A DNA stretch of 64,000 bases from Haliscomenobacter sp. (GCF_016718685.1 NZ_JADKCX010000004.1:22501-86500), one strand, 5' to 3'; shown: positions 19,681 to 28,532, numbered from the stretch's first letter. Program-made: numbers and translations. Notes: a model not told the origin generated them from the letters alone.

Positions 19681-21126
19681 TTATTCGATCACCGTCACTT
19701 TTAACATGTTGGTGCGGTGCCGTCGGTGCAATGGCATGGTCGCCGTATTGACAATGATGTCCCCTTCATGGACTACCCCGTCGTTTTTCAAAATTGCAGT
19801 AACGTCATTGATCGTTTCATCGGTCGTTGTAAACTGATCATAGTAGTAGCAGCGCACGCCCCAAACCAGGTTCAAGGTAGCCAACATGTGCATTCGATCA
19901 GAAAAAATGTAAATTTCGATGGTGTTTTTGGGGCGATAACTCGATACTTTAAACGCCGTATATCCCGAGCTGGTCATCCCAACAATCGCCTTGGCGTGGA
20001 TGTCTTCGGCGGTTTTGGCGGCGTTCAGACAAACCGCATCGGAAAGGAAAGTACGCGATTTATGCGAAGGAATCGGACGGCGAGCACCAATGGCAAAATA
20101 TTTTTCTGCCTCAACGATAATCTTCGTCATGTACTCTACAACTTTAACCGGGTGTTTGCCCGATGCCGTTTCACCGCTCAGCATCACCGCATCAGCGCCA
20201 TCCAGTACCGCATTGGCTACGTCGGTAGCTTCGGCGCGGGTAGGAGAAGGATTGGTCATCATACTTTCCATCATCTGGGTAGCCACAATGACCGGGCGAG
20301 CCCGCTGAAGGCATTTTTGGATGATCATCTTCTGGATGTTGGGTACTTGCTCAATCGGCAATTCGATACCCAAGTCGCCCCGCGCCACCATCACGGCATT
20401 CGATGCTTTGATGATTTTATCAATGCGTTCGATTGCTTCCGGCTTTTCGATCTTCGAGATGATCTTTGCAGGGTGTTTTTTTTCATTGAGGATTTCACGC
20501 AGTTGCTTCACGTCAGCAGAACGGCGTACAAAGGAAAGTGCAATCCAGTTGACGGGCTGGGTCAAGATAAAATCGAGGTCAGCCAGGTCTTTTTCTGTCA
20601 GAGAAGGCAAGGATACCTTGGTATTCGGCAAGTTGACTCCTTTGCGAGAAGAAAGAATCCCCCCGTAAATGGTTTTCAGCTTAACGGTGTCTGTTTGGTT
20701 GGTCTCTACCACTTCAAAGACCAGTTTGCCATCGTCTACCAAAACGGTTTCCCCTACTTTTACATCTTTAGGGAAATCCTGGTAGCTCATGTAGATTCTT
20801 TCCATATTGCCCACACACTTCTCGTTGACAAAGGTGACGACATCACCCGGATTGAGTTGAAGTGCGTTGTTTTCGATTTCACCAACCCGAAGCTTCGGGC
20901 CTTGTAAATCGGCCAAAAGACCGAGGTACATTCCGTATTTCTCGTTGATATACGTGATGTGGTTGATTACCTGCAAGTGGTCATCATGAGTACCATGAGA
21001 AAAGTTGAGGCGAAAAACATTCACCCCTGCCTTGGCAAGTTCGAGCAGAGCTTCGTAGGTGTTAGATGCCGGACCTACCGTAGCTACGATTTTTGTGTTT
21101 TTGATTGGGTGCGCAGTAGCTTCCAT
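19681..21126 (-). CDS. pyk: pyruvate kinase
   Basis: Converts phosphoenolpyruvate and ADP to pyruvate and ATP. Starting at ATG 21126 (MEATAHPIKNTKIVATVGPAS) gives the usual length of about 480 residues; an upstream in-frame ATG at 21174 would add 16 residues. The hallmarks are RLNFSHGTHDDH, the catalytic-loop IISKIEKPEAIERID, ARGDLGIELP, and ATQMMESM with the MLSGETASGKHPV segment. The C-terminal allosteric domain is complete. It is divergent from the ATP-grasp gene; the intergenic region contains a TGTAAA-T-TTTACA palindrome. Confidence 0.97.
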   Translation of the reverse strand: MEATAHPIKNTKIVATVGPASNTYEALLELAKAGVNVFRLNFSHGTHDDHLQVINHITYINEKYGMYLGLLADLQGPKLRVGEIENNALQLNPGDVVTFVNEKCVGNMERIYMSYQDFPKDVKVGETVLVDDGKLVFEVVETNQTDTVKLKTIYGGILSSRKGVNLPNTKVSLPSLTEKDLADLDFILTQPVNWIALSFVRRSADVKQLREILNEKKHPAKIISKIEKPEAIERIDKIIKASNAVMVARGDLGIELPIEQVPNIQKMIIQKCLQRARPVIVATQMMESMMTNPSPTRAEATDVANAVLDGADAVMLSGETASGKHPVKVVEYMTKIIVEAEKYFAIGARRPIPSHKSRTFLSDAVCLNAAKTAEDIHAKAIVGMTSSGYTAFKVSSYRPKNTIEIYIFSDRMHMLATLNLVWGVRCYYYDQFTTTDETINDVTAILKNDGVVHEGDIIVNTATMPLHRRHRTNMLKVTVIE

Positions 21127-21208
21127 CTTTGTGTTGAGGATGTTGGATGAAAATAAAAGGTGGTTGTTATTCATAAAGCACGAAGAAAATTATCTCCTGC
21201 AAACTAAG

Positions 21209-21221
21209 TGTAAATTTTACA
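21209..21221. promoter_or_regulatory. palindrome in divergent pyk/ATP-grasp promoter region
   Basis: The 13-base sequence TGTAAATTTTACA is a perfect palindrome around a central base. It lies 83 bases upstream of the pyk start and about 50 bases upstream of the ATP-grasp start, where a shared operator would be expected. No regulator is identifiable. Confidence 0.3.
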
Positions 21222-21271
21222 ATAAACTTTGGTGTAAAAGTACGTTTATATTGGAGAAAACAAAAACACTT

Positions 21272-22360
21272 ATGTCTTCCATTTTGCTGACGGGCGCTCG
21301 TGCTCCAGTTACGCTTGAACTTTGCCGGGCTTTTGCGCTACAGGGGCATCGCGTTTTTTTAGCCGATGTGACGCTGTTTCCTTTGGCTCGTTGGAGTTCG
21401 TTCGCCGTTGATTATTTCCGCATTCCGGCGCCTGCCCAGCACTTTTCAGCGTTTAGCGCAGCCTTGTCTGCATTGATAAAATTGCACCACATCGAACACC
21501 TCATTCCTACCTGTGAAGAGGCCTTTTACGTCAGCAAAATCAAAGACCAACTTCCCTGTCGGGTTTGGACCAGCGATTTTGATGTAATGGTCCAGTTGCA
21601 CCACAAACATCGGTTTTTGGACTTAGCGAAAGGGTTTTTCCAGCTTCCCGCCACACAGTCTTGTACCACATTCAAGGACTGGGAAAACGCCGAAGCGTAT
21701 GTCTTCAAACCGGTTTTTTCGCGTTTTGGAAGCCAGGTCATCATTGGACAAAAGCAGCAGAAATGCCAAGAACCGCAGCAACACCCAGAGGATTGGATTG
21801 CGCAAAAAAGATTATTTGGGGAGGAGGTTTGTGTATACTCCATCTGGCGAAGCGGGCAATTGGGTGGTTTTGCATCCTATCGACCCGTGCATCGGGTAGG
21901 TAAAGGTTCCAGCATTTATTTTGAGCGCTATTTTCATCATGGTATTTTTGAGGCTGTCTTAAAATTTGGACAACACCTCAAATTTGAGGGGCAATTGAGT
22001 TTCGATCTGATGTTGTGCAAGGATGAGGTGTATGTGCTCGAATGTAATCCGCGCAGCACCAGCGGGGCACATTTATTGGGAGATGATCTGGCGCAATGTT
22101 TTTTTTCGGAGCAAACCATCATCCATCATTCCACAAAAGCCAAAGCCATCAAAACGGCCTGGTTGATTACCCAACCCTGGCAAGGGTTTTCTCCTGCTTA
22201 CTACGCAGCTCAAGATGTCGTATGGCACCCTCGGGATATTGCTCCTTTTATGTTACAAGGTTTGAGCATGCTTGAACTGATGTACTTGGCAATACGCCAC
22301 GGCCAAAGCATGATCGCTGTTTCTACCCGTGATATCGAATTCAATGGCCAAGAAATTTAA
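21272..22360 (+). CDS. ATP-grasp domain protein (carboxylate-amine ligase-like)
   Basis: The ATG at 21272 (MSSILLTGARAPVTLELCRAF) gives 362 residues starting with a Rossmann-like pre-ATP-grasp fold; the longer frame upstream runs through the divergent promoter and is not used. ATP-grasp features are AYVFKPVFSRFGSQVIIG for nucleotide binding and the metal-binding end LSFDLMLCKDEVYVLECNPRSTSG. It would join a carboxylate to an amine or thiol, but the substrates are unknown. It resembles stand-alone ATP-grasp enzymes of small-molecule biosynthesis. An exact TGTGGATAA follows the stop at 22363. Confidence 0.75.
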   Translation: MSSILLTGARAPVTLELCRAFALQGHRVFLADVTLFPLARWSSFAVDYFRIPAPAQHFSAFSAALSALIKLHHIEHLIPTCEEAFYVSKIKDQLPCRVWTSDFDVMVQLHHKHRFLDLAKGFFQLPATQSCTTFKDWENAEAYVFKPVFSRFGSQVIIGQKQQKCQEPQQHPEDWIAQKRLFGEEVCVYSIWRSGQLGGFASYRPVHRVGKGSSIYFERYFHHGIFEAVLKFGQHLKFEGQLSFDLMLCKDEVYVLECNPRSTSGAHLLGDDLAQCFFSEQTIIHHSTKAKAIKTAWLITQPWQGFSPAYYAAQDVVWHPRDIAPFMLQGLSMLELMYLAIRHGQSMIAVSTRDIEFNGQEI

Positions 22361-22449
22361 GGTGTGGATAAAAATCGACGATATTTTTACCATTACCCAT
22401 CTTCTCTGCTGAGCTTTTCTTAATTTTAGCCCGATAAAAACGAAACAAC

Positions 22450-22836
22450 ATGTCATTCGAAGTAGAAGGGAAACTACACAAGATATTTCCAGCCGAAAAC
22501 AAGTCGGGAAGTTTTCAAGCGCGGGAGTTTGTGATTGAAGTAGAGAGTGGTCAATATCCACAAATGGTCAAGTTCCAGTTGGTACAAGACCGCTGCGGCC
22601 TGATTGATGATTATTCAGAAGGTGATATGATCAAGGTTCATTTTGACCTGCGTGGTCGGGAATGGCAAGGAAAGTATTTCACCAATTTGAATGCCTGGCG
22701 TTTGGATCGCCCATCCAAGGCGGAAAAATCTGCTGCACCCAGTACAGCTGCTGATGATGATGGGTCTTTTCCGACAACCAGCGATGAACGTACCACTGCG
22801 GCGAGCAGCAAAGACATGGATGATTTGCCGTTCTAA
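22450..22836 (+). CDS. DUF3127 protein (ssDNA-binding-like)
   Basis: A 128-residue protein. MSFEVEGKLHKIFPAENKSG, EFVIEVESGQYPQMVKFQL and the HFDLRGREWQGKYFTNLNAW segment match the DUF3127 family, an OB-fold family of Bacteroidota. The C-terminal 40 residues are low-complexity and acidic, ending MDDLPF, strikingly like the acidic DDxxPF tail of single-stranded DNA-binding proteins that recruits replication and repair partners. An SSB-like role is inferred from that tail. The gene is monocistronic, ending at a strong hairpin. Confidence 0.8.
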   Translation: MSFEVEGKLHKIFPAENKSGSFQAREFVIEVESGQYPQMVKFQLVQDRCGLIDDYSEGDMIKVHFDLRGREWQGKYFTNLNAWRLDRPSKAEKSAAPSTAADDDGSFPTTSDERTTAASSKDMDDLPF

Positions 22837-22844
22837 AATAAGCA

Positions 22845-22879
22845 GCACAAGGAACAGTATAAATTTGTGTTCCTTGTGC
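22845..22879. terminator. hairpin between convergent DUF3127 and bcp genes
   Basis: GCACAAGGAACA (22845-22856) pairs perfectly with TGTTCCTTGTGC (22868-22879) across an 11-base loop. It lies between two converging genes and could end both transcripts, although neither side has a long U tract. Confidence 0.6.
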
Positions 22880-22888
22880 TCATCTATT

Positions 22889-23341
22889 TTATTCTCCATC
22901 CAATATTTGCTGCGCGTGGGCTTTGGTCACGACCTTGTCAATGACCCGCTCAATCACTCCTTTCTCGTTGATGATAAAGGTACTGCGCAGCACCCCATCA
23001 TAGGTTTTGCCATACATCTGCTTTTCGCCCCAGGCGCCAAAAAGTTTAATGACTTGGTTGTCTGTGTCGGCAATTAAAGAAAAAGGCAGATTCTGTTTCT
23101 GGATAAAATTGTGCTGCTTTTTGACCGAGTCGGGGCTTACGCCCAGCAAAGCATAACCTTTTGCTTTCAACTCAGCATAACCATCGCGCAAACTGCAATT
23201 TTCAACCGTACAGCTGGGTGTGCCCGATGCCGGATAGATGAACAAAATCAATTTTTGACCGCGGTAATCCTGCAAGGATACCGTTTCTCCCGTTTGAATA
23301 GTGGCGCTGAAATCAGGTGCCTTATCTCCAACTTTTAACAT
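22889..23341 (-). CDS. bcp: thioredoxin-dependent peroxiredoxin (BCP/PrxQ)
   Basis: A 150-residue cytoplasmic peroxidase that reduces hydroperoxides with electrons from thioredoxin. MLKVGDKAPDFSA starts the thioredoxin fold. The peroxidatic and resolving cysteines are in YPASGTPSCTVENCSLRD (Cys, then Cys five residues later), the PrxQ arrangement; a Gly-to-Ser change precedes the peroxidatic Cys. It is convergent with the DUF3127 gene and probably monocistronic. Confidence 0.92.
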   Translation of the reverse strand: MLKVGDKAPDFSATIQTGETVSLQDYRGQKLILFIYPASGTPSCTVENCSLRDGYAELKAKGYALLGVSPDSVKKQHNFIQKQNLPFSLIADTDNQVIKLFGAWGEKQMYGKTYDGVLRSTFIINEKGVIERVIDKVVTKAHAQQILDGE

Positions 23342-23399
23342 GCTCTTTTTTTTGGTGGTGTGTCGTTACCGAAACAACTGAACCACCAGAGGGTTCAAT

Positions 23400-23581
23400 A
23401 GACTTGTTGCGACGGGAGCGCTTGAGATCAAAAATAAGGGATTTTTTTCCTGATTGAGGCTTATTTTCGAGTGCGTACCCCGATGTATCGGGACAGGACA
23501 GCGCTACGGACGAAAAAATAAACGAAAAGCAGGGAAAAAAGACCATTTTTGAGCCAAGCAGTCTCCCGTCGCAACAAGTCT
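23400..23581. mobile_element. MITE-like element with terminal inverted repeats and TA flanks
   Basis: The ends GACTTGTTGCGACGGGAG (from 23401) and CTCCCGTCGCAACAAGTC (to 23580) are perfect 18-base inverted repeats, and the similarity continues imperfectly inward for about 50 bases. The element is flanked on both sides by TA, the target duplicated by IS630/Tc1-mariner transposases. About 180 bases with no coding capacity, it fills the gap between bcp and the M23 peptidase gene. The family assignment is inference. Confidence 0.6.
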
Positions 23582-23587
23582 AATTCA

Positions 23588-25306
23588 TCAACGGGTGAAA
23601 TTTTTATCCCAAACCCGTTTGTTGCCCATTCCGTCCCATACTTCCAGGTGGAATGCATGGGGACCTGGAACCACCCGCGGGGTGAAGCGGTAAGTAATGC
23701 GGTCGTATTTTTGATCGTAATCCATCAGCACCCATTGTCCGTCGATTTCCGCCCGATAATTTAACCCCGCCACGGTGCCGGCAGCGCCAAAATTGTCGCG
23801 AATTCTAAACGAAACCGAACTTACCTTACTCAACACAGGACTAAAACGCTCCGGCGTAATCGTAGGCGGCACGGTATCTACTTTGATGCAGAACTCTCCC
23901 AGGGTGCGCACCTCGGCTTTGAGCAAGCCATCGGGTTGCCACTTGCCTCCGTAGTTGGTTACCTTGCCATTGCTGCTACAATAAGCCACAAATGCTTTTC
24001 CCCGCAATGAATCGGGTAAATTAACGGGTTTGAGGGCCATGTTGTAAAAACGATGCACGGGGACGCGGGTATGATGAAGGGTATGTACTTTTGAAAAAAC
24101 ATTGGCGGAACGCTCCGGAACAACCGAGTACTGCATGTAGCAGTCTTCGTAAAAAGTACCCTCCGGAAAATGGAGCTTGATGTCATTGCTGTTGATAACA
24201 CTGGGCTGATTATAAGGCAATAGGTAGTTGTACTGTCGTGCGGCCGCGGTGACCAGGGCGGTATCCAATTTGAGCCAAAATTGAGTCCGTGCCGTATTGC
24301 CCGCAACATCCTTGATGGCAATATTGATTTTGCGCACTTGCTTATCGGCAATGACTATTTTTCCACTTTCCTGGACTTGTTCATACATGGACAAAGCGTT
24401 TCCGGGAAGCAAAAAACAACGGTGAAAATAGGAATTGCGCGATACCCGCTCCTCGTAATCCACATGGGCATTGATGTAGCGCGTTTCGGTAAAATCCAGT
24501 TTTTCGGTCGCAAATTGATACACCCGCCGATCATCCACAAAAAGTTCGATGGTGTAGATCCCGTTCCAGTTGTTGACCCCATCCATGTGATCATAGGCCT
24601 TAATCGCCAAGCCCACCTGTTTGGTTTTCACTTTGAGCGTATCGCCCGTAACGCCATACTGTCCATTTTTGATCAACAATGGCACCCGGCGGGTTTCGGC
24701 GAGTTGCTGGTTTTCACCCAACTGATACAATTTTAGCTCGTGCACTCGGGGGGGCGTATTGTCAATGACTTGTAGGCCAAACAACAGCGGATTGATGGAA
24801 CGGTCGGTAGCCGTTTCCCGGATTTCAAAATGCAAGTGGGGTCCAAAGGAATGGCCGGTATTGCCCATTTTGGCTACCAGTTGGCCTTTTTTGACCGGAA
24901 AGCGACCTGGTTCTGGATATAATTCTACCGCAAACAACTGCGCGGTATACTGTTTGTCTTCAATGAACCGTGCCAATTCGGGGGAAAATCCACTTAAATG
25001 TGCGTACAACGTGGTGTATCCATTGGGATGCCGGATGTACATGACACTACCATAGCCACCCGGGTTGATCTTGATGCAATACACTTCTCCATCACCGGCA
25101 GCATAAATAGGAACCCCCAGGCCACCTTTAATGTCAATGCCCGAATGAAAGTGGTCTGGACGAAGTTCGCCAAATGTACCCGACAAGCGAAGTTGCCCAC
25201 TAACCGGTGCAGCAAAAAAGTCTTTTGGGTAACGGTTTTCATCATTTGGCAATACAAAGGCCAAAAGCAATACCGATAGTGAAATCGAGAGCAGTCGAAG
25301 TAGCAT
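23588..25306 (-). CDS. M23-family metallopeptidase, secreted
   Basis: A 572-residue protein with a signal peptide (LLRLLSISLSVLLLAFVLP). An active LytM/M23 domain lies near the N-terminus (residues about 45-175): the zinc ligands are visible in HFHSGIDIKGG and GPHLHFEIRE, with YAHLSGF between them. The rest (about 180-572) is a beta-rich region of immunoglobulin-like modules, typical of Bacteroidota peptidoglycan endopeptidases. It is expected to cut peptide cross-links in the periplasm. Unlike the EnvC-like protein in this window, its active site is complete. Confidence 0.88.
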   Translation of the reverse strand: MLLRLLSISLSVLLLAFVLPNDENRYPKDFFAAPVSGQLRLSGTFGELRPDHFHSGIDIKGGLGVPIYAAGDGEVYCIKINPGGYGSVMYIRHPNGYTTLYAHLSGFSPELARFIEDKQYTAQLFAVELYPEPGRFPVKKGQLVAKMGNTGHSFGPHLHFEIRETATDRSINPLLFGLQVIDNTPPRVHELKLYQLGENQQLAETRRVPLLIKNGQYGVTGDTLKVKTKQVGLAIKAYDHMDGVNNWNGIYTIELFVDDRRVYQFATEKLDFTETRYINAHVDYEERVSRNSYFHRCFLLPGNALSMYEQVQESGKIVIADKQVRKINIAIKDVAGNTARTQFWLKLDTALVTAAARQYNYLLPYNQPSVINSNDIKLHFPEGTFYEDCYMQYSVVPERSANVFSKVHTLHHTRVPVHRFYNMALKPVNLPDSLRGKAFVAYCSSNGKVTNYGGKWQPDGLLKAEVRTLGEFCIKVDTVPPTITPERFSPVLSKVSSVSFRIRDNFGAAGTVAGLNYRAEIDGQWVLMDYDQKYDRITYRFTPRVVPGPHAFHLEVWDGMGNKRVWDKNFTR

Positions 25307-25411
25307 AGCAGTTCGTGGTTATTTCAAAAACTATTGCAACATTTGGGCATGGGGAGCGGAATCTACCCGTTCATTTTGAACAGGTAGCAGAGTTGATGGC
25401 CCTAAAATAAT

Positions 25412-26116
25412 TCATTCTTCGAGAAGTTGTGCCCAAGATCCTGTTAAAGTCTCGACATTTTTGTTGGCTTCCAGAAAGTCCAGAAATATTTTACGGCTGA
25501 TTGCTCTGGCACCTAAACTGCCAAGGTGCTGCGTTTGTTGTTGACAATCAATCAGAACAAAGCCTTTTTCTGTTAATTTTTGCACCAGGGTGATGAAACC
25601 AAATTTAGAGGCATTGCTAACCTGGGCAAACATGGATTCCCCAAAAAACACTTTACCCAAAGATATTCCGTACAAACCACCGACCAATTCTTCATTTTGC
25701 CATACTTCTACCGAGTGGGCGTAGCCCAACTTGTGAATGGCCACATAAGCTGCTATCATATCTTCAGTAATCCAGGTTTCTCCAGACTGCCCGGTCCGAT
25801 TGGACTGTTGACAATTGCGCATGGTGCCTTCAAAATCATGATCAAAGGTCACCGTAAATTTCTTTTGGTTGAAATAAGGACGCATACTTTTGGCCACAAT
25901 CAATTCCGAGGGAAAAAGCACAAAACGAGGATCGGGCGACCACCATAAAATGGGATCCCCTTCATTGAACCAGGGAAAAATGCCCGATGCGTAAGCCAAC
26001 AGCAATCGTTCAGGAGAAAGATCTCCCCCTACTGCCAGGATACCTTCAGGGTTAGCAAGTTCAGGTGAAGGAAACAGTAAAGTCTGGTCATCCAACCAAA
26101 AAACGGGCATAGTCAC
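25412..26116 (-). CDS. aat: leucyl/phenylalanyl-tRNA-protein transferase
   Basis: Transfers Leu or Phe from aminoacyl-tRNA to the N-terminus of proteins starting with Lys or Arg, marking them for the ClpAP N-end pathway. The 234-residue protein has the family signature FPWFNEGDPILWWSPDPRFVLFP and then ETWITEDMIAAYVAIHKLGYAHSVE, VGGLYGISLGKVFFGESMF and DCQQQTQHLGSLGA. Length is normal. An exact TTATCCACA lies 22 bases upstream, in the gap to the heme A synthase gene. Confidence 0.96.
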   Translation of the reverse strand: MTMPVFWLDDQTLLFPSPELANPEGILAVGGDLSPERLLLAYASGIFPWFNEGDPILWWSPDPRFVLFPSELIVAKSMRPYFNQKKFTVTFDHDFEGTMRNCQQSNRTGQSGETWITEDMIAAYVAIHKLGYAHSVEVWQNEELVGGLYGISLGKVFFGESMFAQVSNASKFGFITLVQKLTEKGFVLIDCQQQTQHLGSLGARAISRKIFLDFLEANKNVETLTGSWAQLLEE

Positions 26117-26162
26117 AAATAATTAACAATGAAAAAAGTTATCCACAAAGTTATTAACATTT

Positions 26163-27251
26163 TCACTTTATCGGCTTTCTGAGCAGTAGATAGTTGAGGT
26201 AGAGTACAATGGAAAGTAACAATAAAGCCCCTGCTTGGTGAAAAACGCCCAAGCCTACCGGGATTGTTCCTTTGCTCCCCAAGAGGGTGAAAATACCCAA
26301 CAAAACCTGTATAAAAATCATCACCGGAAGCAAAGGTAGCGCCCGGCGAAAAGGCCCTTTGGACTCACTTGTCATACCTTTGTAAAAATACCATAAAACA
26401 ATGATAGTGAGGACATAAGCTAGTGTTCTATGCATGAGTTGAACCAGGGCTGCCATGAAGGGGCCACGGTCGTAATGGATGAAATTGAGGGAGTTCCATT
26501 CACTGCCTTGCAACACCACAGAGGGTATCCATTCCCCGTTCAATTGGGGCCAGCTGGGGTAAAAAAGTCCTGCTTTCATACCCGACATAATGCCTCCTAA
26601 TACAATTTGTACAGCGAGCAAGATGGCGATCCAAAAGCCCCACTTTTTTAACAAGGGACTGTGGATAACTTGTGGATAAGGTGCAAAAGTTGTCAACCAA
26701 GTCCAGAATAAGGTGCCGTAAACGGCCAATGCGATGGACAAATGTAAAGTTAACTTGTAGGCATTTACCCAGGGTCGATTGACTAATCCACTGGCTACCA
26801 TGATCCAACCAAAGGATGCCGCTAAAGCGGCCAGGAGCACAACTACGCCTAAGCGGCGCAAAAGTGGCTGGTCGATCCAACCTTTGACATAAAAAAACAA
26901 AAAGGGGATCAAAAAAACAAAACCCATGGAGCGAGCCCAGAGCCGGTGGAAATATTCCCAGAAGTAGATGAACTTGAACTCCGCCATGCTCATCCCTTCG
27001 TTAATTTTTTGGTATTGGGGGGTGGCTTTGTACGCGTCAAATTCCTCATTCCATTGTGCAGCATTGAGCGGCGGCAGTGTACCTGTCACGATTTCCCATT
27101 TGGTGATCGACAACCCTGACCCCGTCAAGCGGGTTACACCGCCAATAACAACTTGCATAAACACCATAAAAACCCCAATGAACAGCCAGATTTGAATGGC
27201 TTTGGGATAAGTAGAACCAGCAGATGTAGGCAAAGCGTTTGCAGTTGGCAT
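26163..27251 (-). CDS. ctaA: heme A synthase, COX15/CtaA family
   Basis: A 362-residue integral membrane protein with about eight transmembrane helices that oxidises heme O to heme A for cytochrome oxidase. Conserved parts are VVIGGVTRLTGSGLSITKWEIVTGTLPP near the N-terminus, EFKFIYFWEYFHRLWARSMG with the heme-binding His, and HRTLAYVLTIIV plus FHQAGALLLLSIV in the second half. Two exact TGTGGATAA sequences lie inside its coding region (26660 and 26671). It is preceded on the minus strand by a TATATTTG promoter element. Confidence 0.93.
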   Translation of the reverse strand: MPTANALPTSAGSTYPKAIQIWLFIGVFMVFMQVVIGGVTRLTGSGLSITKWEIVTGTLPPLNAAQWNEEFDAYKATPQYQKINEGMSMAEFKFIYFWEYFHRLWARSMGFVFLIPFLFFYVKGWIDQPLLRRLGVVVLLAALAASFGWIMVASGLVNRPWVNAYKLTLHLSIALAVYGTLFWTWLTTFAPYPQVIHSPLLKKWGFWIAILLAVQIVLGGIMSGMKAGLFYPSWPQLNGEWIPSVVLQGSEWNSLNFIHYDRGPFMAALVQLMHRTLAYVLTIIVLWYFYKGMTSESKGPFRRALPLLPVMIFIQVLLGIFTLLGSKGTIPVGLGVFHQAGALLLLSIVLYLNYLLLRKPIK

Positions 27252-27823
27252 GGCATTTTGTCTTTTAACTGGAACAAATATAGTCGCTTTTTTTTGGCAA
27301 ATTTTTTCAGCCGAGGTTTGCTATGATTAATTAAAATGAATTTAAATTAAATAATAAATCAAGTTCATCATCAGCAGTGTTGGTATGTGGAGAAAAATAT
27401 TCGTTAACTCAGGGTGAAATAATTGTTAACGCTACTTGTTCTAGTTATACACTGTAAACCAACAGCCGAAATCCAGAGAAATCAACCATCTCTCGTTTTT
27501 ATACACATCTGCCTTTATCCTCATTAACGGAACAACTTTATTTTTGGGCACTGTGCAGTGGACGTTGGTATAGGTTCCTTTTTTAGGGGAAAGCCATCGC
27601 AAAACACTGTAGAGAATGGGGATAACTTTATTTCTTCCCTCCTCGTGTTAACCTGTGTTGGTAAGTACGGGTTAAACTACTGCTTTTCCACTAAATCGTG
27701 GTGGATAACTCTTTACGCTAAAAGGATTGTAATCAGCCTATTAGTGCAAAATAAAAATACGGCATTGTGGATAACTTTTTTGTGTTTATTTTTCCACTGC
27801 ACAAATTCACCAAAACAACTTTT
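27252..27823. other. gene-free AT-rich interval with DnaA-box-like 9-mers (candidate oriC core)
   Basis: No convincing gene lies in these 570 bases. From 27325 to 27365 the sequence is almost pure A/T (ATTAATTAAAATGAATTTAA and similar), a possible unwinding element. DnaA-box-like 9-mers follow: TTATACACA at 27499 and TGTGGATAA at 27766 are exact to TTATNCACA, and 27386, 27617 and 27700 each have one mismatch. Further exact boxes flank the interval at 26139, 26660, 26671 and 28242. The clustering is seen directly; the origin function is inference. Confidence 0.5.
27275..27282 (-). promoter_or_regulatory. Bacteroidota-type -7 promoter element of ctaA
   Basis: On the minus strand this is TATATTTG, an exact TAnnTTTG element, about 24 bases upstream of the ctaA start. 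A TTTG lies some 16 bases further upstream, close to the expected -33 position. Confidence 0.45.
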
Positions 27824-28486
27824 ATGTGTGGACGGTACTCTTTTTCCAAATCCAAGGTCCAAATTGAGGCAGAATTGGGGTTGCCACTTGAATCTGAGGG
27901 CGAATTGATCCACAATTACAACATCGCCCCAACTCAACAGGCTTATGTGATCAGCAACCGGGCACCAGGCGCTTTGCAACTTTTCCAGTGGGGTTTGATT
28001 CCATCCTGGTCCAAAGACCCCAAGATGGGGGGCAAACTGATCAATGCCCGTGCAGAAACGGTGATGGACAAACCTTCGTTTCGTACCTCCATTCGCCAAC
28101 GGCGTTGCCTGGTGTTGGCGGATAGTTTTTATGAATGGAAAAAAGAGGGCAAAGAAAAGACACCTTTTCGCATCTTCCCCCGCAACGGTGAACTGTTGGT
28201 CATGGGGGGAATTTGGGATACCTGGAAAGGCGAGGACAAAGTTATCCACAGTTTTTCGATCATTACCACCGGACCGAATCAGGAAATGATTCCGATTCAC
28301 GATCGGATGCCGCTGGTGTTACCCGGTCGGGAAGCGCAAAGAATGTGGTTGGAAGAAAGGGATCCGGCGGCGATTGCGGAGATGCTGCACACGCCGGGAG
28401 ACTGGATATTGGACATGTATCCGGTTTCGGATCGGGTGAATTCGGTGCGGAATAATGGGGCGGAGTTGCAGGAGCCTATTATTTAA
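27824..28486 (+). CDS. SOS response-associated peptidase (SRAP/HMCES, YedK family)
   Basis: SRAP proteins form a covalent thiazolidine link with abasic sites in single-stranded DNA through Cys2, protecting replication forks. The start is fixed at ATG 27824 because the catalytic cysteine must be the second residue (MCGRYSFSK); longer frames upstream are spurious. Other conserved residues are in INARAET, FYEWKK and IPIHDRMPLV. The length, 220 residues, is normal. An exact TTATCCACA lies within the gene at 28242. It is located directly beside the DnaA-box cluster. Confidence 0.94.
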   Translation: MCGRYSFSKSKVQIEAELGLPLESEGELIHNYNIAPTQQAYVISNRAPGALQLFQWGLIPSWSKDPKMGGKLINARAETVMDKPSFRTSIRQRRCLVLADSFYEWKKEGKEKTPFRIFPRNGELLVMGGIWDTWKGEDKVIHSFSIITTGPNQEMIPIHDRMPLVLPGREAQRMWLEERDPAAIAEMLHTPGDWILDMYPVSDRVNSVRNNGAELQEPII

Positions 28487-28500
28487 CGCACATTGCATAT

Positions 28501-28532
28501 TTTTTTACCGCAGGAAACTCTGCGGTAAAAAA
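28501..28532. terminator. hairpin after SRAP gene
   Basis: TACCGCAG (28506-28513) pairs with CTGCGGTA (28520-28527) and is extended by flanking T6/A7 runs into a stem of about 14 pairs. It follows the SRAP stop and lacks a downstream U tract on the plus strand, so it is a hairpin of probable terminator function. Confidence 0.5.

Noticed and set aside
19717..20907. 396-residue plus-strand frame opposite pyk
   Set aside because: It is antisense to pyruvate kinase, which has full-length conserved motifs; the frame is rich in His/Phe/Val and resembles no family.
27558..27908. 116-residue plus-strand frame across the candidate origin
   Set aside because: It overlaps the SRAP gene out of frame, has no family resemblance and crosses the DnaA-box region.
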